Shown here piece after piece: positions 7,352-16,239 of a stretch of 64,000 nucleotides of DNA. The notes under the pieces were generated by a model that saw only the letters and a list, made by a program, of their open reading frames with translations, did no database searches and had not been told where the DNA came from. The position numbers and the translations under genes are program-made. The DNA is from Microbacterium paraoxydans. Its GTDB lineage: Bacteria; Actinomycetota; Actinomycetes; Actinomycetales; Microbacteriaceae. Location of the stretch: the NCBI RefSeq assembly GCF_900105335.1, contig NZ_LT629770.1, positions 124,001 through 188,000 of the forward strand, written 5' to 3'. The stretch's first letter is position 1; the number at the start of each line of letters is the position of its first letter.

Positions 7352-7905
7352 GCGTCCCTCACTTCCTTGATGGCGCCGCGCAGCTGAGTGCGCACGCGCG
7401 AGAGACGGTTCCGGACGACGGCGTGCGTCACGCCGAGCTCGTCGGCGGCGGCCTGGTAGGCGTAGCCCTCGGAGGCGCAGAGCCGGAAGATCTCCTGGTC
7501 GAGCGCGCTCAGGGTGCCCACCTCCGCGGCGATCCGAGCGGCGAGCGCCGCCGTGATCACCTGGTCCTCGACGCTGACGACGTCGGGGAGCTGGTCGTCG
7601 GCCGCGTCCGTCGTGTGCGCCTGGTCGCGGCGGCGCTGGCGCAGCCGGTTCGCCGCCTGGAAGCGGCAGATCGTCGCGAGCCAGGGGAGGATCGACTCTC
7701 CCTGCAGCTGCAGACCCGGAAGCTTGCGCCAGGCGACCACGAAGGTCTCCTGCGTCACGTCTTCCGCGTCGGCGACGGCGCCCAGGATGCCATGCGCGAT
7801 CCAGTACACGGGGCGCACATGGGCGCGATACAGGGCGCGGAAGGCGCTCTGATCGCCGGCCGCCGCCTGGGCGGCCCAGCGCTGGTCACTCGTCTGTCCG
7901 GGCAT
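7348..7905 (-). CDS. ECF-type RNA polymerase sigma factor
   Basis: 185 aa with sigma-70 region 2 (residues about 25-95, with GILGAVADAEDVTQETFVVAW) and region 4 (about 120-180, with YAYQAAADELGVTHAVVRNRLSRVRTQL as helix-turn-helix). It lacks regions 1 and 3, as usual for extracytoplasmic-function sigmas. It is the first gene of a coupled pair with the DUF4349 membrane protein, which occupies the place an anti-sigma factor normally takes. The target promoters are unknown; autoregulation is common in this family but I could not recognise a matching -35/-10 pair upstream. Confidence 0.88.
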   Translation of the reverse strand: MPGQTSDQRWAAQAAAGDQSAFRALYRAHVRPVYWIAHGILGAVADAEDVTQETFVVAWRKLPGLQLQGESILPWLATICRFQAANRLRQRRRDQAHTTDAADDQLPDVVSVEDQVITAALAARIAAEVGTLSALDQEIFRLCASEGYAYQAAADELGVTHAVVRNRLSRVRTQLRGAIKEVRDA

Positions 7906-8035
7906 CCTGGTTCCGTTCGGTGTCTCTCCCTCGAGAGTGTCGGCGGATGTCCCATCGTCTCAGCACGGATCCGGATCCGCAGTCGTGTGTCGACTTCCTC
8001 GTCCCGAGGACCCCCACCTCCGGTAGCATGGCCCG

Positions 8036-8137
8036 GGCGAGAGGGAGTATCCCGAATCCGCGCGTAACGTCATCACGAGCACCGACATCGCTGCTCCGGG
8101 CGCGCGCCGCACATCTGCGGGGGAGAGACTTTCGACT
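8036..8137 (+). promoter_or_regulatory. Probable yybP-ykoY (Mn2+) riboswitch upstream of terC
   Basis: The leader 7906-8172 between the divergent sigma and terC genes contains GGGAGTATCCCGA at 8043-8055, CGTCATCACG at 8068-8077, ACATCG at 8085-8090 and GGGGGAGAGACTTTCGAC near its end. These blocks match, in order, the 5' box, the central junction and the closing GAGACTTT-type box I recall for yybP-ykoY manganese riboswitches, which often precede terC/alx-like genes. Edges are approximate. A covariance-model search was not possible, so the call rests on recalled motifs and the gene downstream. Confidence 0.62.
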
Positions 8138-8172
8138 CATTCCCGACCCCTCGCGAAAGGTGCACAGCGCCC

Positions 8173-9180
8173 GTGGACATCCCCGTCTGGTTCGAGATCA
8201 CGTCGATGGTCGTCCTCACGATCATCCTGATCGGCGACCTGCTCCTCATCCGGCTGCGCCCCCACATTCCCTCCACCAAGGAGTCGACCCTGTGGGTCGT
8301 GTTCTACGTGGGCCTCGCGCTGCTCTTCGCGGTGCTGCTGGGGAACGTGGGCGGATGGCAGAACGCCGGGGACTTCATCACCGGGTGGGCGCTGGAGTAC
8401 AGCCTCTCCGTCGACAACCTGTTCGTCTTCGTGCTGATCATGGCGCAGTTCGCGGTGCCGCGACGTCTGCAGCAGCAGGTGCTCATGGTCGGGATCATCA
8501 TCGCGCTGATCCTGCGCGGACTGTTCATCCTCGTCGGCGTGACGATCATCGAGAACTTCTCGCCGATCTTCTACCTGTTCGGCGCCTTCCTCGTCTACAC
8601 CGCCATCCGGCAGGCGATGCCGGAAGGCGAGCACGAGGACGACGTCAAGCGCGAGAACTTCATCGTCCGGCTGCTCCGCCGTCGGATCGACATCAGCGAG
8701 ACCTACGACGGCTCGAAGATCCGCACGACCGTCGACGGGAAGCGGATGTGGACGCCGATGATCATCGTGTTCATCACGATCGGCGTCACCGACCTCATCT
8801 TCGCGATCGACTCGATCCCGGCGATCTTCGAGATCACGACCAACGGCTTCCTCGTCTTCGCCGCCAACATCTTCGCGCTCATGGGGCTGCGCCAGCTCTA
8901 CTTCCTCCTCGGCGACCTCCTGGACCGCCTCCGCTACCTGCACTACGGCATCGCCGTGATCCTCGGGTTCATCGGCATCAAGCTGATCCTGCATGCGCTG
9001 CACGTCAACGAGCTCCCGTTCATCAACGGCGGCGAGCACGTGGAATGGGTGCCGGACATCGACAACATGGTGTCGCTCGCCGTGATCCTCGTCTCGATGA
9101 CGGTGGCGACGATCGCGAGCCTGATCGCCTCGTCCCGGGAGAAGCGCGCCGAGAAGCGCACGGCTGCGATCCGGGACTGA
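8173..9180 (+). CDS. terC: TerC family membrane protein (Alx-like)
   Basis: 335 aa with about 8-9 transmembrane helices and the TerC hallmark acidic motifs: YSLSVDNLFVFVLIM (residues about 76-90) and FAIDSIPAIF (about 215-224), which place aspartates inside helices. Family members (Alx, MeeY/MeeF) are now linked to Mn2+ export and metalation of secreted proteins, rather than tellurite resistance as the name says. The probable manganese riboswitch just upstream agrees with that role. The GTG start at 8173 (GTGGACATCCCC) follows GAAAGGTG; no other start fits. The gene is single and convergent with the LLM monooxygenase gene. Confidence 0.88.
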   Translation: MDIPVWFEITSMVVLTIILIGDLLLIRLRPHIPSTKESTLWVVFYVGLALLFAVLLGNVGGWQNAGDFITGWALEYSLSVDNLFVFVLIMAQFAVPRRLQQQVLMVGIIIALILRGLFILVGVTIIENFSPIFYLFGAFLVYTAIRQAMPEGEHEDDVKRENFIVRLLRRRIDISETYDGSKIRTTVDGKRMWTPMIIVFITIGVTDLIFAIDSIPAIFEITTNGFLVFAANIFALMGLRQLYFLLGDLLDRLRYLHYGIAVILGFIGIKLILHALHVNELPFINGGEHVEWVPDIDNMVSLAVILVSMTVATIASLIASSREKRAEKRTAAIRD

Positions 9181-9196
9181 TCCGGCGGGGCGCGGG

Positions 9197-10510
9197 TCAG
9201 AACGCCTGCAGGTTGGCCTGCAGGCCGCCGTCCGCGTACTCGCGGCGGAGGAGCCCGCGGCGGCGGAGGATCGGCACCAGCTCGTCGAGGGTCCGGTGCA
9301 GCGTCACGGGATGGAAGTCGCCCCAGAGGAGCACGCCGTCGTTGCCCCACTCGCCGAGCTCCTCGACGAGATCGGCGAATTCCTCCGCTGTGCCCACGAA
9401 GCCGCTGCGATCACGAAGGCGCCCGGTCCTGGCCAGCGCGGTCAGGTGTGCGCGGAGCGGTGCATCCTCCCCACGATCCCCGATCAGCCGCTGGATGCTC
9501 CCACGGGAGACGTGAGCTCCGAAGATCGAGGGGTCGAGAGGGCGGTCCAGATCGAGGGCCGTGAGGTCGGTCTCTAGGTCGCTCGACTGCTTGCGGGCGA
9601 TCTGCGCGAGCGCGGCGTCGTCCGGGTGGGCGGAGGCGGCCACGATCCGGTCGGCCTCCTCGGCGGACGCCGTGATCACGGGCTGGATCGCGAAGAGGAT
9701 CTTGACGTCCTCGGCCCGGCGCCCGCGGGCGAGAGCAGCGTCGTGCACCCGCTGCCGATACTCCCGAACCGCCTTCTCGTGCAGGGGAGCGAGCGCCAGC
9801 TGGACGTCGGAGTTCGCCCCCGCGAACGCCAGGCCGCGCCCGGAGCCGCCGGGGGAGACGATGGCCGGCTCGCCGTCCGTGAAGGGCAGGGCGTTGAGAG
9901 GGCCGTCGAAGTCGTAGTGGGCGCCGCGGTGCTGCACCGGACGCATGCGCGTGCCGTCCGCGTAGACGCCGGAGACGGGATCGGCGACCAGCGCGCCGTC
10001 GTCCCAGCTCCGCCAGAGCGCGCGGATGCCCGCGAGCCATTCCTCGGCACGGTCGTACGCCTCGTCGTGGCCGAGTTGCGGGGCCGCCGAGAAGTGCCGG
10101 GCGCTGCCGGTGTCGGTGACCACGTTGAGGCCGAGCCGGTGCCCGCTCAGGTGCTGCAGGGTCGCGAACTGACGGGCCGAGGTGTAGGGCAGCGAGGCCG
10201 CGGGGTTCACGGTGGGCACCACGCCGAGATGACGGGTCGCCTGGAAGAGGTACGGTGCGAGCAGCAGGGGGTCGTGCTTCGGGCCGCCGAACGCATGACG
10301 CACGCGCAGGTCGATCGTGTCCGCCGAGCCGAGCGAGGGACTGTCCTCGATGATCACGAGGTCGAAACCGGCCTGCTCCAGGGTGCGGGCGGCCTCCTGG
10401 TAGACCTCCGGCCGCTTCCAGTCGTAGTCCCAGTCCAGGGACGGATATCCCCAGCCCTGAGGACCGAAGCCCCGGGCGAGGAACCACCCGAAGTGCTGCA
10501 GGCGGCTCAT
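9197..10510 (-). CDS. LLM class flavin-dependent monooxygenase (NtaA/SnaA/DszA-like)
   Basis: 437 aa, luciferase-like TIM-barrel enzyme of the NtaA/SnaA/DszA group, which uses FMNH2 from a partner reductase to oxidise sulfur compounds or chelators. Conserved segments include the N-terminal QGWGYPSLDWDYDW, HLGVVPTVNPAASLPY, the GRGLAFAGANSD flavin-binding loop region and C-terminal LLWGDFHPVTLHR. The ATG overlaps the metY stop (ATGA), so it is co-translated with a sulfhydrylase. This suggests release of sulfite or thiolate from an organosulfur compound, then fixation by MetY. The flavin reductase is not encoded nearby. Substrate unknown. Confidence 0.82.
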   Translation of the reverse strand: MSRLQHFGWFLARGFGPQGWGYPSLDWDYDWKRPEVYQEAARTLEQAGFDLVIIEDSPSLGSADTIDLRVRHAFGGPKHDPLLLAPYLFQATRHLGVVPTVNPAASLPYTSARQFATLQHLSGHRLGLNVVTDTGSARHFSAAPQLGHDEAYDRAEEWLAGIRALWRSWDDGALVADPVSGVYADGTRMRPVQHRGAHYDFDGPLNALPFTDGEPAIVSPGGSGRGLAFAGANSDVQLALAPLHEKAVREYRQRVHDAALARGRRAEDVKILFAIQPVITASAEEADRIVAASAHPDDAALAQIARKQSSDLETDLTALDLDRPLDPSIFGAHVSRGSIQRLIGDRGEDAPLRAHLTALARTGRLRDRSGFVGTAEEFADLVEELGEWGNDGVLLWGDFHPVTLHRTLDELVPILRRRGLLRREYADGGLQANLQAF

Positions 10511-11802
10511 GCCACCGTCTCCCTGACGCTCTCGAGCACCCGCGCGAGGTCGCCGATCAGGTCGTCGACATCCTCGATGCCGATCGACAGCCGCAGCGTG
10601 CCGGGGCCGACGCCGAGGACCCGGCGCTCCGCCTCAGTGCGCTGCGCGTGGCTGGTCGTGCCGGGGTGCAGCACGAGCGACCGCACGTCGCCGATGTGCG
10701 TCATGTGGGTGAAGACGGACACCTCCTCCACGAAGCGACGGGCCGCGGGGAGGCCGCCGCGCAGTGTGAGGGTGAAGATGGAGCCGAATCCGCCGTCGAG
10801 GTAGCGCAGCGCGGTCTCGTGATGAGGATGCGAGGGCAGGCCGACGTAGTCCACGCTCTCCACGGCGTCGTGCGCGGCGAGCCAGCGTGCGACGGCGAGG
10901 GCGTTCTGCGACTGGCGCTCCACACGCAGGCCGAGCGTCTCGGTGCCCTGGCCGATGAGGAACGCGTTGAGGGGCGAGGGGGACGCGCCGAATCGCGGGG
11001 CCACCGACTCCCTGGCGTACCCGATGCGGGCGCGGCCGCCGTGCCGGGCGAAGACGCTGGGGACGCCGCCCCGCCCCGGCAGCACGAGGTGCGGGGCGTT
11101 GTGCCCGGCGCGCTCCGCATCGAACCGGCCGTCGTCGATCACCACGCCGCCGAGCACCGCACCCTGGCCAGCGAGGAACTTCGACGCGGAGTGCACGACG
11201 ATGGCCGCGCCGTGCTCCAGCGGTCGGAGGAGGGCGGGCGTGGCCAGGGTGTTGTCGACGATCAGGGGGACGGCGATCTCGTCGGCCACGGCGCTCACCG
11301 CCGCCACGTCGAGCACGTCGTTGCGGGCGTTGGCGAGCGACTCCGCGAACAGCGCCCTCGTCGTCGGGCGTACGGCCTCCCGCCAGGCATCCGGGTCCGC
11401 GATGTCGTCCACGAACGTCGTCTCGATGCCGAGGCGGGCGAGGTTGTCCAGGAACAGCCCGCGGGTGCCCTCGTAGATGTGGGTCGAGGACACGATGTGG
11501 TCGCCCGCCCCCACGACCGAGAGCAGAGCAGTGGTCACTGCAGCCTGTCCGCTGGCCACGAGCACGGCGTCGGCACCGGACTCCAGACTCGCGAGCTGTC
11601 GCTCCACCGCGTGCACCGTGGGGTTGCCGGTGCGGGTGTACCCGAATCCGGTGCCCGTGCCGAAGTGGTCGGCGGCGTGATCGAAGTCGTCGAACTCGAA
11701 GCCCGCCGTCAGGTAGATCGGCGTCACACGGGAGGCGGCAGTGGCTCGGCCTCTCGCGGCGTGGACGGCGCGGGTGGCGAAGCGGGCGGTCTCGACGGTC
11801 AT
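10507..11802 (-). CDS. metY: O-acetylhomoserine sulfhydrylase / Cys-Met PLP enzyme
   Basis: 431 aa, Cys/Met metabolism PLP-dependent enzyme. The PLP lysine is K208 in [12 protein letters not shown]; the N-terminal [21 protein letters not shown] and SGQAAVT segments are typical of MetY, which makes homocysteine from O-acetylhomoserine and sulfide. The gene is first in an operon with an LLM monooxygenase, pointing to assimilation of sulfur from organic sources. The ATG at 11802 has GAGAGG upstream. Between this gene and the divergent leucine leader, GGCGTGTC occurs twice 10 bp apart (11844 and 11854), a candidate regulator site. A related substrate such as O-acetylserine cannot be excluded. Confidence 0.87.
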   Translation of the reverse strand: MTVETARFATRAVHAARGRATAASRVTPIYLTAGFEFDDFDHAADHFGTGTGFGYTRTGNPTVHAVERQLASLESGADAVLVASGQAAVTTALLSVVGAGDHIVSSTHIYEGTRGLFLDNLARLGIETTFVDDIADPDAWREAVRPTTRALFAESLANARNDVLDVAAVSAVADEIAVPLIVDNTLATPALLRPLEHGAAIVVHSASKFLAGQGAVLGGVVIDDGRFDAERAGHNAPHLVLPGRGGVPSVFARHGGRARIGYARESVAPRFGASPSPLNAFLIGQGTETLGLRVERQSQNALAVARWLAAHDAVESVDYVGLPSHPHHETALRYLDGGFGSIFTLTLRGGLPAARRFVEEVSVFTHMTHIGDVRSLVLHPGTTSHAQRTEAERRVLGVGPGTLRLSIGIEDVDDLIGDLARVLESVRETVA

Positions 11803-11871
11803 GCGGGGCCTCTCGGTCGATCGGGTGAGCAACAGAGTGTCACGGCGTGTCTCGGCGTGTCCGAGCGGTGG

Positions 11872-11877
11872 TAACCT
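11872..11877 (+). promoter_or_regulatory. -10 element of the leuCD leader (leaderless start)
   Basis: TAACCT ends 6 nt before the ATG of the leader peptide at 11884, so transcription should begin at or next to that A. The same geometry (TAnnnT, 6-7 nt, start codon) recurs at many genes of the window. No convincing -35 hexamer is visible. Confidence 0.55.
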
Positions 11878-11883
11878 GACGTC

Positions 11884-11931
11884 ATGCGGACCGTGCTCCT
11901 TCTTAGCGGCCGCGGCGAGACCTCGATCTGA
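11884..11931 (+). CDS. Leucine leader peptide for attenuation of leuCD
   Basis: A 15-residue [18 protein letters not shown], placed 58 bp before leuC. It contains three consecutive Leu codons (CTC CTT CTT); CTT is conspicuously rare in this GC-rich sequence, so ribosome stalling at low charged tRNA-Leu is plausible. The end of the ORF and the following bases can fold into CGCGGCGAG (11916) with CTCGTCGCG (11939), a possible attenuator stem that would be blocked or freed by a stalled ribosome. It lacks a Shine-Dalgarno but sits 6 nt after a -10 box, consistent with leaderless translation. Leucine-rich leaders upstream of leu genes are known in Actinobacteria; the folding model is inference. 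Confidence 0.65.
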   Translation: MRTVLLLSGRGETSI

Positions 11932-11989
11932 GCCCCTCCTCGTCGCGGAGTCCATCGTGGGCCGAACCGCCATCCACAGGAGACACGCC

Positions 11990-13426
11990 ATGACCACCAC
12001 CGCCGGTGCGGATTCCGCACGCCCCAGGACGCTCGCCGAGAAGGTCTGGGACGACCACCTCGTCGTCAAGGGTGAGGACGGCCAGCCCGACCTCATCTAC
12101 ATCGACCTGCACCTCGTGCACGAGGTCACCAGCCCGCAGGCCTTCGACGGCCTCCGCAGAGAGGGGCGCCCGCTCCGCCGGCTCGACCTGACCATCGCCA
12201 CGGAGGATCACAACACGCCCACGTGGGAGATCGACAAGCCCATCGCCGATCTGACCAGCCGGACGCAGATCGAGACGCTGCGCCGCAACGCCGCCGAGTT
12301 CGGCGTGCGTCTGCACTCGCTGGGGGACGCGGAGCAGGGCATCGTGCACGTCGTCGGCCCGCAGCTCGGCCTGACCATGCCCGGCATCACCGTGGTCTGC
12401 GGCGACTCGCACACATCCACGCACGGCGCATTCGGCGCGATGGCGTTCGGCATCGGGACCAGCGAGGTCGAGCATGTCATGGCGACCCAGACCCTGCCGT
12501 TGAAGCCGTTCAAGACGATGGCCATCAACGTCGAGGGCACGCTGCGCCCCGGCGTCACCGCGAAGGACATCATCCTCGCCGTGATCGCCAAGATCGGCAC
12601 CGGCGGCGGTCAGGGCTATGTGCTCGAGTACCGCGGCAGCGCGATCCGCGCGCTCTCCATGGAGGGCCGCATGACGATCTGCAACATGTCCATCGAGGCA
12701 GGTGCGCGCGCCGGCATGGTGGCCCCGGACGAGACGACGTTCGCCTACCTCGAGGGCCGTCCGCACGCGCCGAAGGGTCAGGACTGGGACGACGCCGTCG
12801 CCTACTGGCGCACGCTGCCGACCGACGAGGGCGCCACGTTCGACGCCGAGGTCTTCATCGACGCCGACGAGCTGGAGCCGTTCGTGACCTGGGGGACGAA
12901 CCCCGGCCAGGGCAGCTCGCTCTCCGCCACGGTGCCGAACCCGGCGGAGATCGCCGACCCGAACGAGCGGGCCGCTGCCGAGCGTGCGCTGGAGTACATG
13001 GACCTGACGCCGGGCACGCCGCTCAAGGAAGTGCCGGTCGACGCGGTGTTCATGGGCTCGTGCACGAACAGCCGCATCGAGGACCTCCGGGCCTTCGCCT
13101 CCATCATCCAGGGCAAGAAGAAGGCCGACGGCGTCCGGGTGATGGTCGTCCCCGGGTCCGCCCGCGTGCGACTGGAGGCCGAGGCCGAGGGCCTGGATCA
13201 GGTCATCAAGGACTTCGGGGCGGAGTGGCGCTTCGCAGGGTGCTCAATGTGTCTGGGCATGAATCCCGATCAGCTCGCCCCGGGGGAGCGCTGCGCCTCC
13301 ACCTCGAACCGCAACTTCGAAGGGCGCCAGGGCAAGGGCGGCCGTACGCACCTCGTGTCGCCGCTCGTCGCGGCGGCGACCGCCATCCGCGGCACCCTGT
13401 CCAGCCCGAGCGATCTGGAGGCCTGA
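11990..13426 (+). CDS. leuC: 3-isopropylmalate dehydratase large subunit
   Basis: 478-aa large subunit of isopropylmalate isomerase, which with LeuD interconverts 2- and 3-isopropylmalate in leucine synthesis. The three Cys that hold the 4Fe-4S cluster are visible: C358 in [11 protein letters not shown] and C418/C421 in [11 protein letters not shown]. Aconitase-fold signatures such as [18 protein letters not shown] are intact. Length is as expected (about 470 aa). The ATG at 11990 follows AGGAG; the frame is open further upstream, but that part overlaps the leader peptide and is not conserved. leuD follows after 2 bp. Expression is likely controlled by the leucine leader upstream. Confidence 0.97.
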   Translation: MTTTAGADSARPRTLAEKVWDDHLVVKGEDGQPDLIYIDLHLVHEVTSPQAFDGLRREGRPLRRLDLTIATEDHNTPTWEIDKPIADLTSRTQIETLRRNAAEFGVRLHSLGDAEQGIVHVVGPQLGLTMPGITVVCGDSHTSTHGAFGAMAFGIGTSEVEHVMATQTLPLKPFKTMAINVEGTLRPGVTAKDIILAVIAKIGTGGGQGYVLEYRGSAIRALSMEGRMTICNMSIEAGARAGMVAPDETTFAYLEGRPHAPKGQDWDDAVAYWRTLPTDEGATFDAEVFIDADELEPFVTWGTNPGQGSSLSATVPNPAEIADPNERAAAERALEYMDLTPGTPLKEVPVDAVFMGSCTNSRIEDLRAFASIIQGKKKADGVRVMVVPGSARVRLEAEAEGLDQVIKDFGAEWRFAGCSMCLGMNPDQLAPGERCASTSNRNFEGRQGKGGRTHLVSPLVAAATAIRGTLSSPSDLEA

Positions 13427-13428
13427 CC

Positions 13429-14049
13429 ATGGAGAAGTTCACCACCCACACGGGCATCGCCGCGCCGCTGAAGCGGTCGAACGTCGACACCGACCAGATC
13501 ATCCCCGCGGTGTTCCTCAAGCGCGTCACCAAGACCGGCTTCGAGGACGCGCTGTTCCACGGCTGGCGGCAGGACCCCGCCTTCGTGCTCAACCAGGCGC
13601 CGTACCAGGGGGCGTCCGTGCTCGTCGCCGGGCCTGATTTCGGCACCGGCTCCAGCCGTGAGCACGCGGTCTGGGCCCTTCGCGACTTCGGCTTCAAGGT
13701 CGTGCTGAGCCCCCGGTTCGCCGACATCTTCCGCGGGAACGCGGGCAAGCAGGGGCTCCTCGCGGCGACCATCTCCGAAGCGGACCTGGAGCGGTTCTGG
13801 GCCTTCATGGACGCTGTTCCCGGCGCGCGGATGACGGTCGACCTCGAGGCGCGCACCGCCGCCATCGGCGACCCCACCGGGGGCGCGGAGGCCGGCTTCC
13901 AGGCCGACATCGGGATCGACGATTACACTAGATGGCGGCTCCTCGAAGGGCTCGATGACATCGGGCTCACGCTGCGCAACGAAGACAAGATCGCGCAGTT
14001 CGAGGCCCGTCGCGAGTCGTGGCGGCCGCGGACCCTCCCCGTCCAGTGA
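13429..14049 (+). CDS. leuD: 3-isopropylmalate dehydratase small subunit
   Basis: 206-aa small subunit of isopropylmalate isomerase, providing the swivelling domain that completes the LeuC active site. Typical segments are the N-terminal [20 protein letters not shown], the [14 protein letters not shown] loop and [15 protein letters not shown]. It starts 2 bp after the leuC stop (TGA CC ATG), so the subunits are made in a coupled way. After its stop, a G-rich/C-rich inverted repeat spans about 14055-14089 and may weaken read-through into murA, but it lacks a T run. Confidence 0.96.
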   Translation: MEKFTTHTGIAAPLKRSNVDTDQIIPAVFLKRVTKTGFEDALFHGWRQDPAFVLNQAPYQGASVLVAGPDFGTGSSREHAVWALRDFGFKVVLSPRFADIFRGNAGKQGLLAATISEADLERFWAFMDAVPGARMTVDLEARTAAIGDPTGGAEAGFQADIGIDDYTRWRLLEGLDDIGLTLRNEDKIAQFEARRESWRPRTLPVQ

Positions 14050-14110
14050 GACGGAGGGGGCGGGGGAGCCAGGGGTAACCCCGCCCCCGATGAACGAAGT
14101 GAGGCCCCGA

Positions 14111-15478
14111 ATGACGACACCCGTGCGCGACGCTCTCTCCGACGACGTCCCCGCGCTGACCGGAGACGTCCTCGCCATCCGTGGAGGTCGTCCGCTGCGC
14201 GGACGCGTCGACGTGAAGGGCGCGAAGAACCTCGCCACCAAGGCGATGGTCGCGTCCCTGCTCGGGGAGACCACGAGCGTCCTGCGCGACGTGCCGGCCA
14301 TCAGCGACGTCGCCGTGGTGCGCTCGCTGCTCGAGGTGCACGGCGTCCGGGTGTCGGAGGGAGACGAGCCCGGCTCGCTGGTGTTCGACCCCAGCGACGT
14401 CGAGTCGGCCCATTTCGAGGAGATCGACGCCCACGCGGGCGCCTCGCGGATCCCGATCCTGTTCTGCGGCCCGCTGCTGCACCGCCTGGGTCAGGCGTTC
14501 ATCCCCGACCTCGGCGGCTGCCGCATCGGCGACCGTCCGATCGACTTCCACCTGGACGCTCTCCGCAAGTTCGGCGCGATCGTCGAGAAGCTGCCCAGCG
14601 GCATCCGCCTCTCGACGGGAGGGACCCGCCTGCACGGCGCGAACATCCACCTGCCCTACCCGAGCGTCGGCGCCACGGAGCAGGTGCTCCTCACCGCGGT
14701 GCGCGCCGAGGGCATCACCGAACTCCGCAACGCGGCGATCGAGCCGGAGATCATGGACCTGATCGCCGTCCTGCAGAAGATGGGCGCGATCATCTCCTAC
14801 GAGCCGAACCGCGTCATCCTCATCGAGGGCGTCGAGAAGCTCCGCGGTTACGACCACCGGTCGATCTTCGACCGCAACGAGGCGGCCTCGTGGGCGTCGG
14901 CCGCTCTGGCCACGGACGGCGAGATCTTCGTCGGCGGTGCCAAGCAGCAGGAGATGCTCACCTTCCTCAACGTCTTCCGCAAGGCGGGCGGCTGGTTCGA
15001 CATCCAGGAGGACGGCATCCTCTTCCGTCGCGACGGCGACATCAAGCCGGTCGTGATCGAGACCGACGTGCACCCGGGCTTCATGACCGACTGGCAGCAG
15101 CCGCTCGTCGTCGCGCTCACCCAGGCGCATGGCCGCTCGGTCGTGCACGAGACCGTGTACGAGAACCGGATGGGCTTCACCGAGGCGCTGGTCAAGATGG
15201 GCGCCGACATCGTCGTGCACCCGCGCGGTCTGCAGGACGGGCCCCGGCGCGTGCCGCGTCGCGATCTGGAGCAGGCAGCCGTCATCACCGGTCCCACCCC
15301 TCTGCACGGCGCCGACATCGTGGTGCCCGACCTGCGCGGCGGCTACAGCCATGTGATCGCGGCCCTGACGGCCACGGGCGAGTCGAAGGTGTCGGGCGTC
15401 GACATCCTGAGCCGCGGATACGAGAAGTTCCTCGCCAAGCTCGACGCGCTCGGCGCCGACTTCGACGTCCTCCGGTGA
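14111..15478 (+). CDS. murA: UDP-N-acetylglucosamine 1-carboxyvinyltransferase
   Basis: 455 aa, the first committed enzyme of peptidoglycan synthesis: it moves enolpyruvate from PEP to UDP-GlcNAc and is the target of fosfomycin. The catalytic Cys that fosfomycin alkylates is present as C137 in GGCRIGDRP (family form GGC-x-IGxRP). The N-terminal KGAKNLATKAMVASLL (usual form KNxALP...) and C-terminal DLRGGYSHVIAAL segments are present. I chose ATG 14111 because GTGAGG lies upstream; ATG 14090 in the same frame has no Shine-Dalgarno. The next gene begins at or within a few bases of the stop. With gpsA and ddl it forms an envelope-synthesis cluster. Confidence 0.94.
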   Translation: MTTPVRDALSDDVPALTGDVLAIRGGRPLRGRVDVKGAKNLATKAMVASLLGETTSVLRDVPAISDVAVVRSLLEVHGVRVSEGDEPGSLVFDPSDVESAHFEEIDAHAGASRIPILFCGPLLHRLGQAFIPDLGGCRIGDRPIDFHLDALRKFGAIVEKLPSGIRLSTGGTRLHGANIHLPYPSVGATEQVLLTAVRAEGITELRNAAIEPEIMDLIAVLQKMGAIISYEPNRVILIEGVEKLRGYDHRSIFDRNEAASWASAALATDGEIFVGGAKQQEMLTFLNVFRKAGGWFDIQEDGILFRRDGDIKPVVIETDVHPGFMTDWQQPLVVALTQAHGRSVVHETVYENRMGFTEALVKMGADIVVHPRGLQDGPRRVPRRDLEQAAVITGPTPLHGADIVVPDLRGGYSHVIAALTATGESKVSGVDILSRGYEKFLAKLDALGADFDVLR

Positions 15479-15483
15479 GCCCC

Positions 15484-16239
15484 ATGGCTTCCCGGTCTCC
15501 GGAGAAGACGCGGCCGAGCGTGTTCTGGCCGCTCGCGGCGATCGTCGTCCCGCTGGTGTCGCTGATCGCGAAGGTCCGCATCATCGGTGCGGAGAAGCTC
15601 CCGCGAGAGGGCGCGTTCGTCCTGGCCCCGAACCACTACTCGGAGTTCGACCCGCTGATCGTCGCCTTGGCGGTCTGGCGGATCGGGCGTGCTCCGCGGT
15701 TCATGGCCAAGGAGAGCCTCTTCCGCGTGCCGGTGCTCGGGTGGTTCCTGCGCAAGACGGGGATGATCCCGGTCGCGCGCACCTCGTCGGCGTCGTCCGC
15801 GAAGCAGACGATGGCCCAGTCGGCAGCTCTCGTGGAGCACGGCCGCGGCGTGATCGTGTACCCGGAGGGCACGCTCACCCGAGACCCCGACATGTGGCCG
15901 ATGCGCGGCAAGTCGGGCGCGGTGCGGCTCGCCCTCGCCGACGGCATCCCGCTGATCCCGATGGCCCAGTGGGGGACCCAGGCGATCATGGGCCGCTACC
16001 AGAAGGGGCTCAGCCTCTGGCCGCTCCGGAAGCCCGTCACCGTCATCGTCGGCGACCCCGTCGACGTCTCCGATCTCCGCGGCCGCGCGGGTGAGCCGGC
16101 GGCGCTGACGGAGGCCACCAACCGACTCATGAACGCGATCACCGCGCTGCTGGAGCAGGTACGCGGCGAGAAGGCCCCCGCGGAGCGCTGGAACCCGGCG
16201 AGCCACGGACAGAAGGAGACCGGACGCCTTGACCCCTAA
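15484..16239 (+). CDS. plsC: 1-acyl-sn-glycerol-3-phosphate acyltransferase
   Basis: 251-aa PlsC-family enzyme that acylates lysophosphatidic acid to phosphatidic acid at the membrane. The catalytic HX4D motif is H51-D56 in NHYSEFD and the acceptor-binding motif is E128-G129-T130 in VYPEGT. Residues about 11-30 are hydrophobic and could anchor the protein. Two starts are possible: GTG 15475, overlapping the murA stop as GTGA, or ATG 15484 (chosen, with GGTGAG upstream). The 3' end overlaps the gpsA TTG start by 11 bp. PlsC and GpsA act in the same phospholipid pathway, which explains the pairing. Confidence 0.88.
   Translation: MASRSPEKTRPSVFWPLAAIVVPLVSLIAKVRIIGAEKLPREGAFVLAPNHYSEFDPLIVALAVWRIGRAPRFMAKESLFRVPVLGWFLRKTGMIPVARTSSASSAKQTMAQSAALVEHGRGVIVYPEGTLTRDPDMWPMRGKSGAVRLALADGIPLIPMAQWGTQAIMGRYQKGLSLWPLRKPVTVIVGDPVDVSDLRGRAGEPAALTEATNRLMNAITALLEQVRGEKAPAERWNPASHGQKETGRLDP

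Noticed and set aside
8173..9180. terC as a tellurite-resistance gene
   Set aside because: It stands alone without other ter genes and has a probable manganese riboswitch, so a Mn-related role is better supported.
14055..14089. Strong terminator between leuD and murA
   Set aside because: A G/C-rich inverted repeat exists, but the pairing is ambiguous and there is no T run; noted only in the leuD entry.
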